DNA of 64,000 nt from Eulemur rufifrons (Eukaryota > Chordata > Mammalia > Primates > Lemuridae), in the NCBI RefSeq assembly GCF_041146395.1, contig NC_090984.1, positions 83,897,114-83,961,113 of the forward strand, written 5' to 3'. Made by a program: the position numbers and the translations under genes. The notes under the pieces are model-generated. The model had not been told where the DNA came from and did not search any database. It worked only from the letters and a program-made list of their open reading frames with translations. Shown here in pieces: positions 34,591 to 47,219 of the stretch. Numbering within the stretch: position 1 is the first letter of the stretch; every line of letters begins with the position of its first letter.

Positions 34591-37500
34591 ACTACTACTG
34601 TCAGGAAGTTTTGTGGCAAATAAGCCCAAATACCTAGATTAGAGCATATCATTCACATGTGCCACGTGTGTGCCAAAGTATGAGTACCCACTGCTGGGTT
34701 CCTTCTCACAGGTGGTCTGAATTTGCTTCTAGCTGGTCCTGTAAGCAGATTTAATATTTCATAAGCACTGCTCCATCTCATGCCTCCATTATTGACACCA
34801 CATGGAAGTCAGGAAATTGGTTCTTTCTGGGAACAGTTTGCAGAAATATGCAGCCTGTCAGCCCCTTTCTCATGGGTGCATTAACAGAGCAGCTCACGAT
34901 TACAAGTAACGAACCTTCTCCAGATGTGTGTAGCAACTCAGCTCCAACTTTATCTTCAGCCCCGAAGATGGACTTGACAAGATGGATTATTTGTGGCTGT
35001 ATTGTAATAACTTTGTGAAATTGGAATTCCCAACGATTGTAATGGAGGGTGAGGAATCGGCAGTGGAGGAATGGGGAATTTCTCCTTGCAGTAAACAATA
35101 CGGAAGAACAACAGTAAAAAGAGCAAATCAGCTGTGGCATTTTCCTGCTTTGGACACTGACTCTCCCAGACTGCTCTAATTCTTTCCTTTTTATGATTCT
35201 GTTTATGTTACACACATTAAAGTTAAGTCATGTCTTTAATAAGATGGAAACTGGAAGTGAGATTTGGAAATGACTGAATCAGGCTTCTTAACTTTTTTCT
35301 TCTCTTGGAGAGCACAAAAACAACTGACAGAAAGGGATATACCAAAGAAAACAATTTTAATTGTCAGCTTCCATGGAAAATTCAATCCAGTCTTTCATTC
35401 ATTCTCTTCCCAGCGCAGTGCCAGCAGGCTTCTCTCTATATGGGTAAGGGCTTAATTTAGATGACAAATTTCTGAAGGATAACTAAGTTCTAAAAGAAAG
35501 ATGCTAGCTATAAATGATGCATACTTGCTCTCAGTCACAAAAGGCAGGAAGATTTTTCCAGGATAAGGTAATTGGGGGTAAATTTCTCTTGCATTTTATT
35601 AGCAGTGATGATTTCAAGGGAGTATTCTCTTAAAGCAAGGCTGTATTTAAATCTTTCTTTGAAATCACAAGTCCCCTGAGTTGATAGTTATAAAACTGGG
35701 TTCCTTTGGGAGTTATTTGTACATCTTCAAGGTTGGCACCCTTAGTGGCTTGATGTAGATGTTCTAGATAAAATTCCTCAAGTCCAGCTGTTATGATTTA
35801 GCTTAATATGTTTGTACAGAGGGATTTCCTTTGTCATTGAAGAGATGGAAGCAAAACAGAATTAGTCACTCTTGCATCTTCTATTTATAGAGCAGCTATT
35901 ATTCAGATGCGTTGTAGAAGAATGACATTGGACAAGAATTTTTCTTTCTTTCTTTTTTCCCTTTTTTTTCTTTGTAAACAAAACTCTTTTTATACCCTAT
36001 GGGTTTAACTCTGGCCGCTAACTTAGACAAAGCACTTAACAAAAATATTACTACTTAAAGGAAAGAGTACCTATTAAGTCATCCTATCTCCATTTGCAAA
36101 TTAAAGGTTTGTCAGTACAAAGTATGTGGGATGACCAGAAATCATGGATGACTTACGTGGCAGGGGGAGAAAAGGTCAGTCTGAAAAATTATATGTATGG
36201 GTTGCCCATGACTAATGGTCCAAATCTTGAGAGTATATAAACAAAATTCTACTCTATTTATTTAGTTTAGTGTCAGCATTAAGGCTGGCCTGAAAATTTA
36301 GTGAAAGTCATGATTTAAGGCATTTTTATTTGGGGGAAATTTTAATTAATTTGGTTTTGTTTTTAGTTTGTTTTTGGAAGTGGAAGAATAGGGGTAGAGG
36401 CCTTGGGGACATGTACAGGGACAAGTGGAGAAATTGGATAAATTGGTTAGATAACCTGGTTGTTGAAACTCCTTGGGCCACTGAGTTTTCTTCTTTCCAT
36501 ATTTTCTGGTAGAGAGCTGACTTTGAAGGGATCAAGAATAGCTTTCTGGGTAGGAGGAGGTAAGAAACAGGGCTACTAGCTTTTCACTGATCTGGTCTAT
36601 ATGGTAATTGGGTATAGATAATTAAATGAGATAAAGAATAGGAAAAGTGCTTTGTAACTTCTCAAATCCTCTGCTATTATTGATTAATGCAGCGTCTGAA
36701 ACAGCAGCCTCTGTTATGCAATAGCCTTCAAATCAATTTTTGCTGAGTTATAGTAAATCAAATCAAAGCGTAGTTGGACAATTGCAAGTCGTAAGTAGAA
36801 GTAGGTTGAGAAGGTTTACAACTAGCGCTCTCCATCTAAAACTTTTCTATTAGCAGTGCTGGGTTAGCAGATGGCTTATTTTCCTTGGCAACAGCGTGGA
36901 AAAAGATTTGCTGGATACAATAACAGTGTATTCCAGCAAAAATTCTGAAGTTTTATTCTTTTAAGGATGTTGACAACCAGGCAAATTAATGAATAGCTGC
37001 CAGGTGTTGAATTTGAATGTTACTCCTGGTGATTATAAGGGTGAGTGAGTCTTTGTTTCCTATCTGTGCTAAACTTGTCTTTGGGGGTCCCTTTGTTTTG
37101 AGGAGATATTGAAGTAGCCTTCAGGGGAATCTGAAAATCATACAAATCCAGTGTGTAAACATGAGAAGTCTGAGCTGAAGACCAAAACCCTCCTCCCTAC
37201 AACTGGTCTGTCTGGCCCAGCTCTAGGCAGTGGGGCTTCCTGAAGGTCATTGGTTAGGATTCATTCTACCCAGAGAGTGGGTAAGGCTTTGGCAAAAGAA
37301 TTCTTAAGCCTTGAGGCTGCCCAAAAAGCGGGACCAAGATTTCTCTCTCTCTCAATACAATCCTTCCAGTTATTCTGGGAATAGTTAGGAGGAGAGTAGG
37401 GTCACTAGAGGATAAGAGACTGGGCAGGAGAAAGCTCTAGAAGGGACCTCACCCTCTGAGACTATTGTGGTATGTCTCATTCCTCATGGTATGCTAGTTG

Positions 37501-38270
37501 GCCTGCAACTGGAGGGGATGAGTTAGTAATAACTAAGGCCCAAACTCATGGGACCCATGAGAAGAACATATCGTAGCCAGTAGTAACATCCACAAAGCCT
37601 TCCTCAATCCCACACAGAGGGAGACCCCAAAGGAACAGTGGACCCGCAGGGCCACGGGATACCACGGGCAGGGAGTCCATGGCAGTGATTTAGGTCTTGG
37701 GGCTCTTGGAAGGGAGGTATCATGTGGACTGCTTGGTGAGGCCCTGAAGAGTGTATCATTAGCCACAATAATGTGGCTCTGAGGCTGCCCAAATCACTCC
37801 ATCCAGTGAGTCCTGGGAACATTGGGAAGACTCTAATCGAGCGAGAGGAGGTCAATAGTAGGGATCCCTGGAATGCATCGATATTCATCAAGAAGGAACT
37901 GTCTGGAGGCCTGGAGGAATAGTGACAGGGTCTAGGTTCCTGCAGAGAGGGGCCTGCTAAAGACTAGGTAAGCTGTAAGCACCCAGTCAAGAATGTGGCT
38001 CAGAGCAGGAAGAGCTAGAGTACAAACTGGGAACTTGAGCAGAAAGCAAAGTCATATAGATCGGGTGGAGTTTCAGCAGGACCTGGCAAGGAGACTGTAG
38101 TCAGCAGACATGTGGGCCCCAGTGGTTCCCTTCAGTGATACAAGATATCATGCTGGCAACATTGAATCTGATCCCAGGCCCTAGCTACTGGTGGGAATGG
38201 AGCTGCTGAAAGATCACCATTCTGGGGGGTTAGAACTGGCTCAGGGTCTAGCTGGAGGTAACGTGAAGAT
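34591..38270. other. Longest unassigned block, apparently single-copy
   Basis: About 3.7 kb without any repeat I recognise apart from short TC tracts (for example near 37344). The 145-codon minus-strand frame at 34778-35215 has no recognised domain or signal peptide. I saw no convincing splice-site-bounded frame. Freedom from old repeats over this length is unusual for this window and is compatible with conserved regulatory DNA, but only an alignment can show it. Confidence 0.5.
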
Positions 38271-38274
38271 TGAA

Positions 38275-38279
<5 letters not shown>

Positions 38280-38326
<47 letters not shown>

Positions 38327-38645
38327 AGACAGAGTCTCACTCTGTTGCCCAGGCTAGAGTGAGTGCCGTGGCGTCAGCCTAGCTCACAGCAACCTCAAAC
38401 TCCTGAGCTCAAGCGATCCTCCTGTCTCAGCCTCCCGAGTAGCTGGGACTACAGGCATGCGCCACCATGCCCGGCTAATTTTTTCTATATATAGTTTTAG
38501 CTGTCCATATAATTTCTTTCTATTTTTAGTAGAGATGGGGTCTCGCTCTTGCTCAGGCTGGTCTCGAACTCCTGAGCTCAAACGATCCGCCCACCTCGGC
38601 CTCCCAGAGTGCTAGGATTACAGGCGTGAGCCACCGCGCCCGGCC
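38280..38645 (-). mobile_element. Recent strepsirrhine Alu with 49-base T tail
   Basis: Full-length Alu in reverse orientation ending 'accgcgcccggcc'. The tail is a pure run of 49 T residues (38277-38325). Target duplication 'tgaatcttt' lies at 38271-38279 and 38646-38654; its overlap with the T run makes the left edge uncertain by a few bases. The expanded linker is present. A 19-residue phenylalanine run in a frame at 38191-38382 is a homopolymer artefact. Confidence 0.98.
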
Positions 38646-38654
38646 TGAATCTTT

Positions 38655-38955
38655 AACACCTTTGGCTGGATGGAGTTGGGGCTGGCACTCTCTCCTTGGA
38701 GGTAATAAAAGGTTTTTGTGGCATATAACAACTAGTATTAATGGGGAAAATGTTGGACTATTATCAAGAGTATATTTGTGGTATTTCTGGGTGGCTCTTA
38801 AACCAAGAGAAGCATGCAAAAGTTCCAGAAAAAATCATGGGTTATTTATTCTGGAAAACATACACTCTGAACCAAAAATTAGAACACCTTGTGTGACAAG
38901 TATGAGCATACTGATGAGGATAACTGGATAAGATAGCTGCAATCAGGGTTGTTTT
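38655..38955. other. Unassigned spacer
   Basis: No recognised element. Confidence 0.5.
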
Positions 38956-39775
38956 GGTAAATAGTAGACTATGTGGTCACCAAGATATGCCCTGCAATAA
39001 TGGCAATTTTTCCTTGCACAGAAAAAAGAAGGTACATATGAACATAATAGAGGCTGAGCTTGAGAGAGGCTTACCAGAGGAGTTCAGAAAAGAAGATAGC
39101 TTGACCAACTGGGGTCATCAGAGAAGACTTTATGAAAGTGGCAGCACATAATTGGATTTTGATGGCTGTATAGGATTTGAACAGGGAGCTGTAAGCATGA
39201 TGGCCTTTCAGTTGGAGACAAAGACGAATGGAACCCAGAAGGTTGGAAGCAAAAACTGTAGGAAGCACAACTGTCAGTACATAATTCATTTGGGAGAGTG
39301 GGGTAAGGCAAGACTGGAAAGGTAACTTCTACTGCATTGTGGATCATGTTGAATGAGAGATTTAGTGATCAGACAGCAGGCATTGTACCATGTGCTGGGA
39401 ATATAAAGATGTAAAAAGTCAGGAATGAAGATACATATTTGGGAAACACAGATTTAATTTAAATGAGTATGGTTACTGATGTCATTCATGGAAATAGGTG
39501 AGATAAAGTACATTCAGAAAGAGAGAAGAACTGAGAATCAAATTTTGTCTTTCTATGGGCATAAGGAGACTCTAAGGGAGATTTATTCAGTAATATATTT
39601 AGGAGGAAACTCTGGGAGGTTCGGCATTAAGGCAGGTAAGAGAGGAGTGGGTATCAAAACAGAATGCCAAATACTGCTGAGAGGCCTGGGAGAACAGAAA
39701 TGGAGAAAGGTGGTTGGAATTGCTGCTTTAGAACTCTTTGACCTTAAAAAAGTGGTTTTAGGTCAGCAGGGGTAG
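38956..39775 (-). mobile_element. Fragmented L2 LINE pieces
   Basis: Short blocks match reverse-strand L2 at about 39050-39190, 39370-39415 ('accatgtgctgggaatataa') and 39660-39770 ('aatgccaaatactgctgaga'). Their order is not fully collinear, so more than one copy or a rearrangement is likely. Confidence 0.45.
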
Positions 39776-39814
39776 GAGTGAGGTTGAGGCTGGAATCTCC
39801 AGATCAACACACTA

Positions 39815-39990
39815 TGATGGTGGTTCCCAAAGTGTGGTCTCCAGACCAGCAATGTCAGTATCACTTATTTCTGAAAATTCTTGGGCCTTATCCTAGACCC
39901 ACTGAATCAGAAACTCTGAGGATGGGACCCAGCAATCGGTGTTTTATCAGTCCAGGTGATTCCAATGGCTGCTAAAGTTTGAAGAGCACT
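39815..39990 (+). mobile_element. hAT-type MER MITE
   Basis: 'gatggtggttcccaaagtgt', 'acccactgaatcagaaactc' and 'gtccaggtgattccaatggc' give the best-preserved copy of this hAT MITE family in the window. Confidence 0.72.
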
Positions 39991-41309
39991 CTGTTATAGG
40001 AATACACAGAGAAGCTGTAGAGCCCTAGTGCCCCCAGTGTTAAATCTGGTTGTTGAAGGTTTTATAGACCTAGGGCACAGAATTTCAAGGCCATCCTTAT
40101 TTTATCTTGACAAACATAGACTGCCTCTTTGTTAGGACAGTGTGATTTGAGGGACAAAATGAGAACCTTGCTCCTTGTTAGTTTGCGTTCTATTACCCAA
40201 GCCCATTGAGTCATTAGAGACTTTTGGAGTTCAAAAATTTCTCTTCCTGGTCAATTTTTTTAACATTAAGATGATAGTTAAGGCAGGGATGGCAAATAGG
40301 CTTTATTTGTGTGCTATGTTTGGTTAGGAATGATTGTCTGGAATCGTGTATTGAGATAAATTGTGAGGGCACGCCCACTGGAGAGGCAGTCATAATTAGC
40401 AATGTCTGCTATGGGCACACATCTGTATTCACCATCTCTGCCATGAGGCTTTATCAGGATCCCTGGGACACATGATACTTTTGGAGGAAACAGAAACCTG
40501 AAGAAATGACAAAGGTGCTGAGGAGGGGCTGAGGTGTGAGGAAGCATCTCGCAATCTTCCCTGGGGCCTACCATATTGTCTTCCAACATATGTCCACGAT
40601 ACTTGACACCAGCATGAATACCCACACCTTGGCAAAGTTCTAGGAAATGTAAGAAACCTTGGAGTTTAGGAAAAGGGAGGAAAAACCTGCTGTTGCTCAT
40701 TATAAATGTGAGAAATTATATAGCTGGGGTCTGCTGTTCTCTTCTGGAATCTACGTCTTGCCATTTGTTTTGCTTGCTGTACAGATATAGCGTCCAAATG
40801 AGATTGTGGCCAGGAACAATAGTAACTGTTCTTCTCCTGCAGGTCCTCTGGGCTCCCCAAGACACAACAGAACTGCTCTGTACCCGGGAAGCCTTGTGTG
40901 TTCATCTACTTATGTAAACAGTTGAGTTGGCTCACTGAGTAGTGCTCTTTCATAGACAGCCTGCTATCCCACTTACCATCCTAGTCAGGAGAGTTAAGTT
41001 ATTTTACATATATTTTTTTGCCCTGTGGTAACATAATGACCATTTTAAAGTAAAAATTTTAGTGAATATCATGAAGAATAATTAAATATGACACCTGGCA
41101 TGAGAAAGAACTAAATAATGTTATGAAAAGCATGCGATTCAGGTTTCCTTTGAGTTAGATATGAACAAATGTTTTTCCTATCCAAACTTTAAAAATCTGA
41201 GTCAGTGGCAAGTCTTTGGGTTTGTATGGAAGATCAGCTGCTCAACTGGCAATGTAAATAATGAGCCTGGGACATAGCTAGAAGAGCACAGGGGTGGGGA
41301 AACGGGAGT
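39991..41309. other. Unassigned non-coding stretch
   Basis: No recognised repeat. A 128-codon minus-strand frame (40314-40700) and an overlapping 68-codon frame show no recognisable domain. Confidence 0.5.
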
Positions 41310-41450
41310 AGGGTACTTTAGTCTTGGCTCTAGCACTAGTTTTGTGTTCTTGAGCAGGTCCCTTCACCTCTCTTGCTCTCAATTTCTGGATCTGAAAAAT
41401 AAAGGGATTGAGCAAAGTACTCTGTAAGGTTCCTGCCAGTTCTAGGATAT
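41310..41450 (+). mobile_element. MIR fragment
   Basis: 'gtcttggctctagcacta', 'tctgaaaaataaagggattg' and 'aggttcctgccagttctagg' match a MIR variant. Confidence 0.65.
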
Positions 41451-41759
41451 TAGTTGTATACCTGGATTTGTCATTTACCTGACCTGAACATGCCATTGTC
41501 CTAGACTCATTAGGTCTAAAGTCTAGTCTTGCTGCTGGTTCAACTTTTTCTCTTTTTGCCGGGAAATGTTTATTCTTTAGGAACAGTTGTTTGAGCCAAT
41601 GTTTGGCTCCATATTATCTTGCATACTGCTTTTTGATACCCTACCTGTTGGGAGAGCACATAAGAAGTCTTCCTGGGATAACTTAAAATAAAATGAAAGG
41701 TCCCATCCATTTCAAAGGGTTGCCTAGAATGTGTGAAATATTTCTATTATTTACTCCTT
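41451..41759. other. Unassigned spacer
   Basis: No recognised element. Confidence 0.5.
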
Positions 41760-41960
41760 TGGCTTAAGACATTCAAGTCTTGCCCTTACATTAATACACA
41801 TTCCTTGAGGCTACACTATATGAAATGCATTGTGATAGGAAGTACAGACCCAGTTTCTGCTCTTAGGAGGTTATAATCTAACAAATACAGTATGTGACAG
41901 AGGTCACATGATGATAACACCTCTAGAGTTATTTCTGAGGAAAGGATTGGCCACTGAAGG
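41760..41960 (-). mobile_element. L2 3' end fragment
   Basis: 'gtttctgctcttaggaggtt' and 'ttataatctaacaaatacag' correspond to the reverse complement of an L2 3' region; diverged. Confidence 0.45.
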
Positions 41961-43089
41961 CAAAATGTTAAATGAAAGCACACCATTAGGATATGGATTC
42001 CACTTTAGGATCTGGGCTTTCTATCTGTAGATGGAACCTAAATGAATGACAAACACATATGGCTTTTTCAATGCTGTGGGAAGTAAAGTAAAATCCAAAT
42101 TCCCATTTGAAAAGCAACACAGCCTTTCCTACTCCATATGTCACTCAAATTAATTTTAGCATATTCTTTCAAGTAGAAATGCTACCAAGCCTGCTTTAAT
42201 GAATATATAAGACCCGCGGATGGAGAAAATATCTAATAAAGTATGTGTTACAGTTCTCAGGCATCATTATTCCTTTAGATATGCCAAATGTACCACCTTT
42301 GCCCATGTAGTGTTTATTTGCTTAGGGAATCCTTACTCATAGGGTAAAGATAAACTTCAACCTGGGAAACACTACATTTTCAGTTGCTGGGATTCATGTG
42401 AATGCGATGTCAGTGTATTTCACTCATAAAAGCCAGTGGGTAGAAAGCAGTGCAAAATTCTAAGTCATTAATAGTTTTGAGAGGGTGCATGTGTGAATCT
42501 TACGTAAGTACTTATATACTAGTACTTACACAGCCTTGGGATCTAGGAGCCACTGAACCTTTTAGAGAATACTACTGTAAAGATTAGATAAAGAATATCG
42601 TACATTTTTAGCTGGATTTTAAAAAGCATACAGAATAATCAGACTTGGGTTTGTGCTTGGGAATCTGCTGAGCCACTGGGAGGCATGTAAAGGTATAGAT
42701 TAGCCCCAGGGTTCCAGAAATAACCAGGATACGCTAGCAGGACTCGGAAAGAACTTGTGCACTTGTAAACTTGGCAGACCTTAGCTGTGAATGGCTGCAC
42801 CAGACCAGATGAACTGTTGGGAATGATGAGAGAGCCAGGGAAAGAATTTGGTTATTTCTGCCGCCTGAAAGGGAAAAAATAATCCAAATGACAGACGTCC
42901 AGCAGGATGGTGGTTCAGTACTTGGAAAGCAGTGAGACTTAAAACCACCTGTGGTTGGTAATGGAAAGTAAACGTCTTTATTTATTTATTTATTTTTAAG
43001 TACTATTTTGGGCCTCATACCCCAAGGAAAATGCCAGGGGCACAGAAGTAGACAGTTGCTTCTGTGACATGGAGAGCAAGCCCTTGTGA
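41961..43089. other. Unassigned non-coding stretch
   Basis: No recognised transposon. A (TTTA)n tract lies at about 42978-42998. Confidence 0.5.
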
Positions 43090-43480
43090 CTCATACACAA
43101 CTTGGGGTCTCCACGAGTTAGAGTGAAGGTACTGGACCAAATTCAAAGAACAGAAATTCAAAGGTATAATAGCTGGCTTAAGAGGACAGATTAAGAGGCC
43201 TAAATATGTTTGACTTGGATGAAGAATGAAAAAAAGGGGATATAGTAGCCATCTGCAGGTCCTTGAGGAGCTGAAACTCAAACTAAATAAGGAGAGGCAC
43301 TGTTTGGGGTGGTGTACTAAGGCACAGCTATGCCTGACATGATGAAATTGAGAAAAGGAAAACTCAGCCTGAATGTCAGGAAAATATTTCTTACACAAGT
43401 TCCATAAATCAGCCAAGGGAAGTGGTAGAAGTCTTGTTATTTGAAATCGCTTAAAACTAGATTGGATAAACCACTCATAT
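43090..43480 (+). mobile_element. Possible CR1/L3-type LINE fragment
   Basis: 'gaggacagattaagaggcct', 'ccatctgcaggtccttgagg' and 'actcagcctgaatgtcagga' recall very old CR1/L3 sequence. The minus-strand 133-codon frame 43015-43416 overlaps it and is not considered a gene. Confidence 0.4.
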
Positions 43481-43799
43481 TTTTTAGTCCTCCCCCATTC
43501 CTCTCTCTAAAGACTATGGTTTGTTTTTGCTTGTATTTGTAAGTTCTCCAAATTAAATGTTCCCTGTGAAAATCTTGAAGGTATTTTTATACCTATTTTT
43601 AATCTAAAAATAAGCAATAAGACTTAGATTCACTGGAAAGAAAAGTCACTAGAATGTTGATTACATTTTCCCTCCTTTCCAGAATTCATTCCTTAAATTG
43701 CTTTGTTCAAGCTTATTTGGGTACAGGCATTAGTTGTTTGTTTTTACTTTTAGAATGGAATTACAATAAGAATAGTTTTGATTTGGTACTTTAAAGTAC

Positions 43800-44856
43800 T
43801 TAAAAATGAAAGGACTCTAATGGAATTAAATTAGGAATCAATAACAGAAGTGAGCTTGGAAAATTCACCAACATGTAGAAATTAAAAAACATACTCCTGA
43901 ATGTTCAATGGACCAAAAAAGGAATCTCAAGGGAAATTAGACAATGCTTTGAGAGGAATGCAAATGAAAACACAATATACCCAAACTAAGAGGATGCAGC
44001 TAGTGCAGTGTTCACGGAAAATGTACACTTACTTATAAATGCTTATATTAAAAAAGAATAAAGATCTCAAGTCAATAACCTAACTTCTCCCCTAAGAAAC
44101 CAGAAAACAAGAGTAAACTAAATCTAAAGCAAGCAGAAGAAAGTAAATAACAAAGACTTGAGTGGAAATAAACAAAACAGAGAATAGAAAAACAATAGGA
44201 AAATCAATAAAATCAAAAGTTGGATCTTCAAAATGATGCAGAAGGTTGATAAACCTTTATATAGATGGGCCAAGAAAAAGAAAAGAAGACTCAAATTATG
44301 AAAATCAGGAATGAAAGAGGGGATCATTACTGTTACTACACAGATGAATAAAATTACAAGGGAATGCTATAAAAATTATATGTAAAAATTAGATTATTTA
44401 GATGAAATGGACGAATTCCCTGAAAGAATTATTGAAACTGCCTCAAGAAGAAATAGAAATTTGAGCAAACCTGTAACAAATAGAGAGATTGAATTGGTAA
44501 TCAAAAAACTTCCCACAAAGAAAAGCCCAGGACCAAATGGCTTCACTGGTGAATTCTAACAAACATTTAAAGAATAATTAATACTAATCTTTCACAAATT
44601 CTTTTAAAAAATAGAATAGAAGGGAGCATTTCCTGATTCATTCTGTGAGATGGACATTCCAGACCTGATGCCAAAGACATCAAAGAAAGATATCACAAGA
44701 AAGGGAAAATACTTATGAACTTATTAGATAAAAAAATTCCCAACAAAAGCCTTCCCCAAAGATCAGGAATATGACAAGGATGTCCACTGTCATCACTTCT
44801 ATTTAAAATTGTACAGGAAGTTTTAGCCAGAGAAATTAGTCACATAAAGAACTATG
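43800..44856 (+). mobile_element. Old L1 ORF2 region, part 1
   Basis: Nucleotide blocks typical of L1 ORF2: 'agaaaagcccaggaccaaat' and 'ggcttcactggtgaattcta' (near the reverse-transcriptase start), then 'aggatgtccactgtcatcac'. Many stops and indels. The element is interrupted by a Tigger transposon at 44857 and continues at 45594. Confidence 0.85.
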
Positions 44857-45593
44857 CAGTAGTCTCCCGTTATCCACGGGGATAGGTTCCAAAACCCCCC
44901 ACCCCCGCCCCGTGGCTGCCTGAAACCACATCTGGGACTGAACCTGACCTGTCAATAAACACATTCCGTTCTGGTTTTCCCTCACAAATTTAATGCCTTT
45001 TTCATCTTAAATAAGCACTTAGTAGGCACTGTGGCCATAATTTTTGCAGTTTGAGGTGTGACAGTAAAACCAGCATACATTTTTTTTTCCTCCTTCCCAA
45101 TTTCACAGATAGATTTGTTCTTCCTGTAGATCTTAGCAACCTCAACATACAGGGTTTTTTTTGCCTTCCCTTATTAAGTTGAGAACTTTCATCTTTTTAC
45201 TCATAGAAAGCACTTTATGTCTTCTCTTTCACATATCCAAATTGCCAGCATCACTACTTTTGTGATTTGGGGCCATTATTAAAAATAAGGGTTACTTGAA
45301 CACAACCACTTTGATACCATGACAGCCAATCTGATAACCTAGATGGCTACTAAATGACTCATGGGAGGGTGGTGTGTAAGGTGTGAATATGCTAGACAAA
45401 GGGATAATTTATGTTCAGGGTGGGACAGGGAGGGATGGTTTGAGATTTCATCATGATACTAAAAATGGCACATAATTTAAAAGTTATAAATCATTTATTT
45501 CTGGATTTTTTCATTTAATATTTTTGGACCTTGGTTGATGTTGGGTAACTGAACATTGCAGAAAATAAAACCTCAGATAAGAGAGGACTACTA
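44857..45593 (-). mobile_element. Tigger-type DNA transposon, internally deleted
   Basis: Left end 'cagtagtctcccgttatcca' and right end, as reverse complement, 'tagtagtcctctcttatctg' form an imperfect inverted repeat. On the minus strand 'aataatggccccaaatcaca' marks the start region of a pogo-type transposase. The subfamily name was not fixed. It lies inside an L1 ORF2 region, whose flanks resume as 'aaaatgtatccagatgataa'. Confidence 0.78.
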
Positions 45594-45928
45594 TAAAATG
45601 TATCCAGATGATAAAGGAAAAGGTAAAACTATTTCTGTTTGCAGACAACATGGTCTTGTACATGGAATATCATAAAGAAGTTACTAAAAACAAACAATAG
45701 AAATAATAAACAGGGTTGGCAAACTTGCAAGATATAAGATCAATATACAAAAATCAAGTATATTTCTATACACTAGTAATGAACATTCCAAGAATGAGAT
45801 TAAAAACATTTCATTTATGATAGCATCCAAAGAACAAAATAATTACATATAAATTTGACAAAAAAGTGCTAAATTTGTATACTGAAAACTATAAAACATG
45901 TTGAAAGGCATTAAAGAAGGTCTATATA
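45594..45928 (+). mobile_element. Old L1 ORF2 region, part 2
   Basis: Continues L1 ORF2 ('tctgtttgcagacaacatgg', 'aaatcaagtatatttctata') and is interrupted by an Alu at 45929. Confidence 0.85.
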
Positions 45929-46267
<339 letters not shown>

Positions 46268-46283
46268 AAAGAAGGTCTATATA

Positions 46284-47219
46284 AATGGAAAGGCATCCCA
46301 CATTCATGGATTGGAAGACTTAATATTGTTAAGATAGTAATTACTCCCCAAATTGGTCTATAGATTCAATGTAATCCATATCAAAATTACAAGTAGCTTT
46401 TTTTCTTTCAGAAATTAAAAAATGATTCTAAAATTCATATGGAAATATAAGTGACCCAGAATAGCTGAACACTCTTGAAAAAGAAGCACGGAGTTAAGAG
46501 AATTTACACCTACTAATTTCAAAACTTACTACAAAGTATGATGTAGTACTGGTGTAAGGATAGACATATAGTTTAATGGAATAGAATTAATTGACAGTCC
46601 AGAAATATACTCTTACATTTATGGTCGGTTGATCTTTGACAAAATGTCAAAACAATTTGATAGGAGAAAGAACAGTCATTTCAACAAATGGTGTGGGGAT
46701 ATCAGTATATCCACATGCAAAAGAACGAAGTTGGATGCCTACTTCACAGCATGCACAGAAATTAATTCAAAATGGGTCATTGAAGTAAATCTGAGATCTA
46801 AAATTATAACACTCTTGGAAGAAAACATAGGTGTAAATCTTTATGAGCCTGCATTAGGCAATGGCTTTTAAAATGTGCCAAAAGCACAAGCAACTAAAGA
46901 AAAAATAGATAAATTTGACTTCAGTGGAAATTGAAAACTTTTGTGCTGCAAACAGTACATCAAGAAAATGAAAAGACAACCCACAGAATGGGAGAAAATA
47001 TTTGCAGATCATATATCTGATAAATGACTTGTATCCAGAATATATAAAATATACTTACAACTCAATAATAAAAGACAGATAATCCAATTTTAAAAAATGG
47101 GCAAAGGATCCTAATAGACATTGCTCCAAAGAAGATATACAAATGGCTAATAGGCACAGGAAAAGATGTTCAATATTATTAGTAATCAGAGAAATGCAAA
47201 TCAAAATCACAATGAGATA
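46284..47219 (+). mobile_element. Old L1 ORF2 C-terminal region, part 3
   Basis: L1 ORF2 3' half: 'gatctttgacaaaatgtcaa', 'tggtgtggggatatcagtat', 'ttgtgctgcaaacagtacat' and 'atgcaaatcaaaatcacaat'. An 80-codon frame (46629-46871) is a remnant of ORF2 with several lost segments. It stops abruptly at about 47219 where a younger L1 begins. Confidence 0.87.

Noticed and set aside
34778..35215. 145-codon minus-strand frame
   Set aside because: No recognised domain, low-complexity composition absent, no exon boundaries. Not supported as a gene.
38191..38382. Frame with a long phenylalanine run
   Set aside because: Produced by the T tail of an Alu.
30286..38645. Opposite-strand Alu pair (30286 + and 38280 -) as an RNA hairpin
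   Set aside because: The copies are about 8 kb apart. Pairing is possible only if a transcript covers both, for which there is no evidence.
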